Below are positions 5,330 through 7,627 of a stretch of 7,627 nucleotides of DNA, piece by piece (the stretch's first letter is position 1; each line of letters begins with the position of its first letter). The position numbers and the translations under genes are program-made. Location: positions 1-7,627 of the forward strand of contig CAJXWI010000110.1 in assembly GCA_913062735.1 (NCBI GenBank). Direction: 5' to 3'. The notes beneath the pieces were generated by a model, which searched no databases, was not told where the DNA came from, and saw only the letters and a list, made by a program, of their open reading frames with translations. This DNA is from an uncultured Arcobacter sp. (GTDB lineage Bacteria; Campylobacterota; Campylobacteria; Campylobacterales; Arcobacteraceae).

Positions 5330-7627
5330 ATGAAGAACTTATCAATAAAAGTGAAAATACTTACAATATGCATCTGCTCTTTAATTTTATTAGGTTTGGT
5401 TATTGCTTCCATTTCTGTAATCAAAACAAAAGAAGCATTAATGCAATCAAGTTATTCAAAATTGATAACAGTTAGAGATAACAAAAAGATTCAAATAGAG
5501 GCTTTTTTTAATCAAAAAATATCAGATATCAATGTTCTGTCAAAAAGTGAAGATATCAGAAAACTTGCATCTGATTTACTGAGTGTAAAAAGTATGTTGG
5601 GACTTAAAGAAAAAGACAAATTTCCGATAAGTGACGACTTGGTTGTATTTAGTCGAGAAGATAGAGAGGAGTTTGTTCAAAACTACGCTAAAAAATATGA
5701 ATATTCTGATGTTTTTGTACTATCAAAAGAATCGGGTTTGGTATTATATTCACAAGCAAAACGTGCTGATTATGGAACAAATTTAAAATTTGGTGAGTAT
5801 AAAAATACAGGCTTAGCTAAAGTTTGGAAGAAGACCATAGAAAACAAAAAAACTACTATTGTGGATATGAAACCTTACGGGCCAAGTTCTGGCGCTCCGA
5901 TGATGTTTCTAGGAACACCAATTATTAAAAATGAAAGGTTTATTGCTGTACTTGTTTTCCAAATTAGTGATAAACCAATAAATGCGATTTCAAAATTTAG
6001 AAAAGGGTTTGGAAAAACTGAAGAAGTTTATTTAGTAGGAAGTGATAAATTATTAAGAAGTGATAGTTTTTTGTACCCAAAAAAACATACTATTGTTAAC
6101 TCTTTTAAAAACCCAGATTTAGCTTCAATTGATACAAAACCAGTACTTGAGGCGTTAAAAGGAAAAACTGGAATTGATATAACAAAGAACAGTAATGATA
6201 TTTCGATTTTATCTGCTTATACAGCCATCAAAATTGGACAAGATTTAAGTTGGGCAATATTAGCTGAAATAGATGAAGAAGAAGTATTATTGATACCTAA
6301 TAATATTAGAAACTTGATTATCTCGATATCTTTATTTCTTATTTTTATAATTGGTTTTTTTGTCTATACATTTGTAAATAAGGCAGTTATAAAACCTTTA
6401 CAAATTAACCATGAGGGCTTATTAAAGTTCTTTAAATATTTAAACAAAGAAACAAGTACTGTTGACTTATTAGAAGATAATAGAAGTGATGAAATTGGTT
6501 TAATGGCAAAAGTTGTTAATGAGAATATTAAAAAAATACAAATTTCACTTGAAAATGAAAAGCAATTAATTCAAAATGCAGCTTATGTATTAACTGAAGT
6601 AAATAAGGGACATTTAGATTATAAAATTGAATCAAATACTAATAATGAAGGCTTGAATGAATTGAAAAATCTAATAAATAACATGTTAGATATTTTAAAT
6701 AATAACATTTCTGGAATTTTGCAAGTACTTCATGAATATTCAAACTATAACTATGTATGTAGAGTTTCTAATGATAACATGCAAGGTGAAATGGCCCAAC
6801 TCAGCTCCGATATTAATAATCTAGGTATTGCAATTACAAAGATGTTAGTGGAAAATAAACAAATTGGCTTAACTCTTAAAAGTAAATCGGATAATTTACT
6901 TACGAATGCCGCATTGCTTAATACGTCATCCACTGAAACAGCAGCTTCTTTGGAAGAAACAGCTGCTGCATTAGAACAAATTACTAGTACGATGATTAGT
7001 AATTCTGAAATTATTAATGAAATGTCTACTTTTGCAAATAAAGTTACCACATCTTCAATTGAAGGAGAAAAAGAAGCACATAAAACTATGAATGCTATGG
7101 ATGATATTAATGAACAAGTTACTGCGATTAATGATTCCATAGGTGTAATTGATCAAATTGCATTTCAAACAAATATTTTATCACTCAATGCAGCTGTTGA
7201 AGCAGCAACTGCTGGTGAAGCGGGGAAAGGCTTTGCAGTAGTTGCTCAAGAAGTACGAAACCTAGCAAGTAGAAGTGCAGATGCAGCACGTGAAATTAAA
7301 ATTATTGTTGAAAATGCAACACTTAAAGCAAACTCAGGAAAGCATATTGCTCAAAATATGTTATCTGGATATAAAAATTTAAATAAAAATATTGATAAAA
7401 CAATTGATTTAATTAAAGATGTAAATACGGCTTCAAAAGAGCAACAAAAAGGAATTGAACAAATAAATAATGCTGTTACACAGCTTGATCAACAAACGCA
7501 ACAAAATGCAGCAGTTGCCCTTGAAACAAATAATATTGCACTATCAACACAAGATCTATCCCAAACAATTGTTGAAAAAGCAAATGAAAAGTATTTTGAA
7601 GGAAAAGATAATGTTAACGCTGATCTT
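5330..7627 (+). CDS. Methyl-accepting chemotaxis protein with periplasmic double-Cache sensor (3' end cut by window)
   Basis: The frame starts at ATG 5330, 6 nt after GAAGGA (5318-5323), and stays open for 766 codons to the window edge. Residues about 10-33 form the first membrane helix and 328-351 the second ([20 protein letters not shown]). Between them is a dCache-type sensor: the stretch [45 protein letters not shown], and a closing [10 protein letters not shown] with Trp308. After the second helix a HAMP-like linker (about 352-405, with [16 protein letters not shown]) and a second helical segment (KGHLDYKI ... [10 protein letters not shown]) lead to the signalling domain. The kinase-contact tip is at about 605-649, with [20 protein letters not shown] and [15 protein letters not shown]. 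Flanking methylation-helix sequence such as [14 protein letters not shown] is present. The protein should sense a periplasmic ligand and control CheA/CheW; the ligand is unknown. The amino-acid-type Cache motif is not evident. Sequence after the helices ([13 protein letters not shown]) suggests little is missing. Confidence 0.96.
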   Translation, partial: MKNLSIKVKILTICICSLILLGLVIASISVIKTKEALMQSSYSKLITVRDNKKIQIEAFFNQKISDINVLSKSEDIRKLASDLLSVKSMLGLKEKDKFPISDDLVVFSREDREEFVQNYAKKYEYSDVFVLSKESGLVLYSQAKRADYGTNLKFGEYKNTGLAKVWKKTIENKKTTIVDMKPYGPSSGAPMMFLGTPIIKNERFIAVLVFQISDKPINAISKFRKGFGKTEEVYLVGSDKLLRSDSFLYPKKHTIVNSFKNPDLASIDTKPVLEALKGKTGIDITKNSNDISILSAYTAIKIGQDLSWAILAEIDEEEVLLIPNNIRNLIISISLFLIFIIGFFVYTFVNKAVIKPLQINHEGLLKFFKYLNKETSTVDLLEDNRSDEIGLMAKVVNENIKKIQISLENEKQLIQNAAYVLTEVNKGHLDYKIESNTNNEGLNELKNLINNMLDILNNNISGILQVLHEYSNYNYVCRVSNDNMQGEMAQLSSDINNLGIAITKMLVENKQIGLTLKSKSDNLLTNAALLNTSSTETAASLEETAAALEQITSTMISNSEIINEMSTFANKVTTSSIEGEKEAHKTMNAMDDINEQVTAINDSIGVIDQIAFQTNILSLNAAVEAATAGEAGKGFAVVAQEVRNLASRSADAAREIKIIVENATLKANSGKHIAQNMLSGYKNLNKNIDKTIDLIKDVNTASKEQQKGIEQINNAVTQLDQQTQQNAAVALETNNIALSTQDLSQTIVEKANEKYFEGKDNVNADL

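Noticed and set aside
6751..7140. Reverse-strand open frame of 129 codons, rich in Ala, Val, Ser and Leu
   Set aside because: It lies wholly opposite the chemoreceptor signalling domain, whose repeated helix codons leave the antisense frame open; the protein has no recognisable family pattern.

Overview
The window is a low-GC (clearly AT-rich throughout), densely coding stretch with every gene on the plus strand. The base composition, the compact ProC (247 aa), a large double-Cache chemoreceptor with a cytoplasmic tip typical of Campylobacterota, and a permease-less periplasmic binding protein together suggest an Arcobacter-like member of the Campylobacterota. This placement is an inference from gene style, not from a marker gene.

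Region 1 (1-4218) looks like one operon. In order it holds the 3' part of a DAO-family FAD oxidoreductase (cut by the window start), an 80-aa [2Fe-2S] protein, a 464-aa FAD oxidoreductase with a C-terminal BFD-like four-cysteine domain, proC, and an AEC-family transporter. Gaps are 4, -8, 10 and 25 nt, and I see no terminator between the genes. The first three match the three-part architecture shared by HcnABC, D-hydroxyproline dehydrogenase and opine oxidase. They should form one membrane-associated complex that oxidises the C-N bond of an amino acid, imino acid or opine and passes the electrons on through flavin and iron-sulphur centres. ProC reduces a pyrroline carboxylate to proline, and the AEC protein would move an organic or amino acid anion. 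The substrate cannot be read from the window, but the ProC context points to proline, hydroxyproline, ornithine or an arginine/ornithine-derived opine.

Region 2 (4219-5061) is a separately promoted gene for a secreted solute-binding protein of the SBP_bac_3 type, with no permease or ATPase beside it. It is followed by a 268-nt non-coding stretch (5062-5329) with a weak terminator-like hairpin and candidate -10 boxes.

Region 3 (5330-7627) is a methyl-accepting chemotaxis protein. Its reading frame stays open for 766 codons to the window end, and the C-terminus is missing by what is probably only a short piece. It has two membrane helices around a periplasmic double-Cache sensor, a HAMP-like linker and a full signalling hairpin.

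Overall the window pairs a probable amino/imino acid oxidation operon with uptake or sensing functions. No insertion sequence, CRISPR array, tRNA, rRNA or phage gene was seen.
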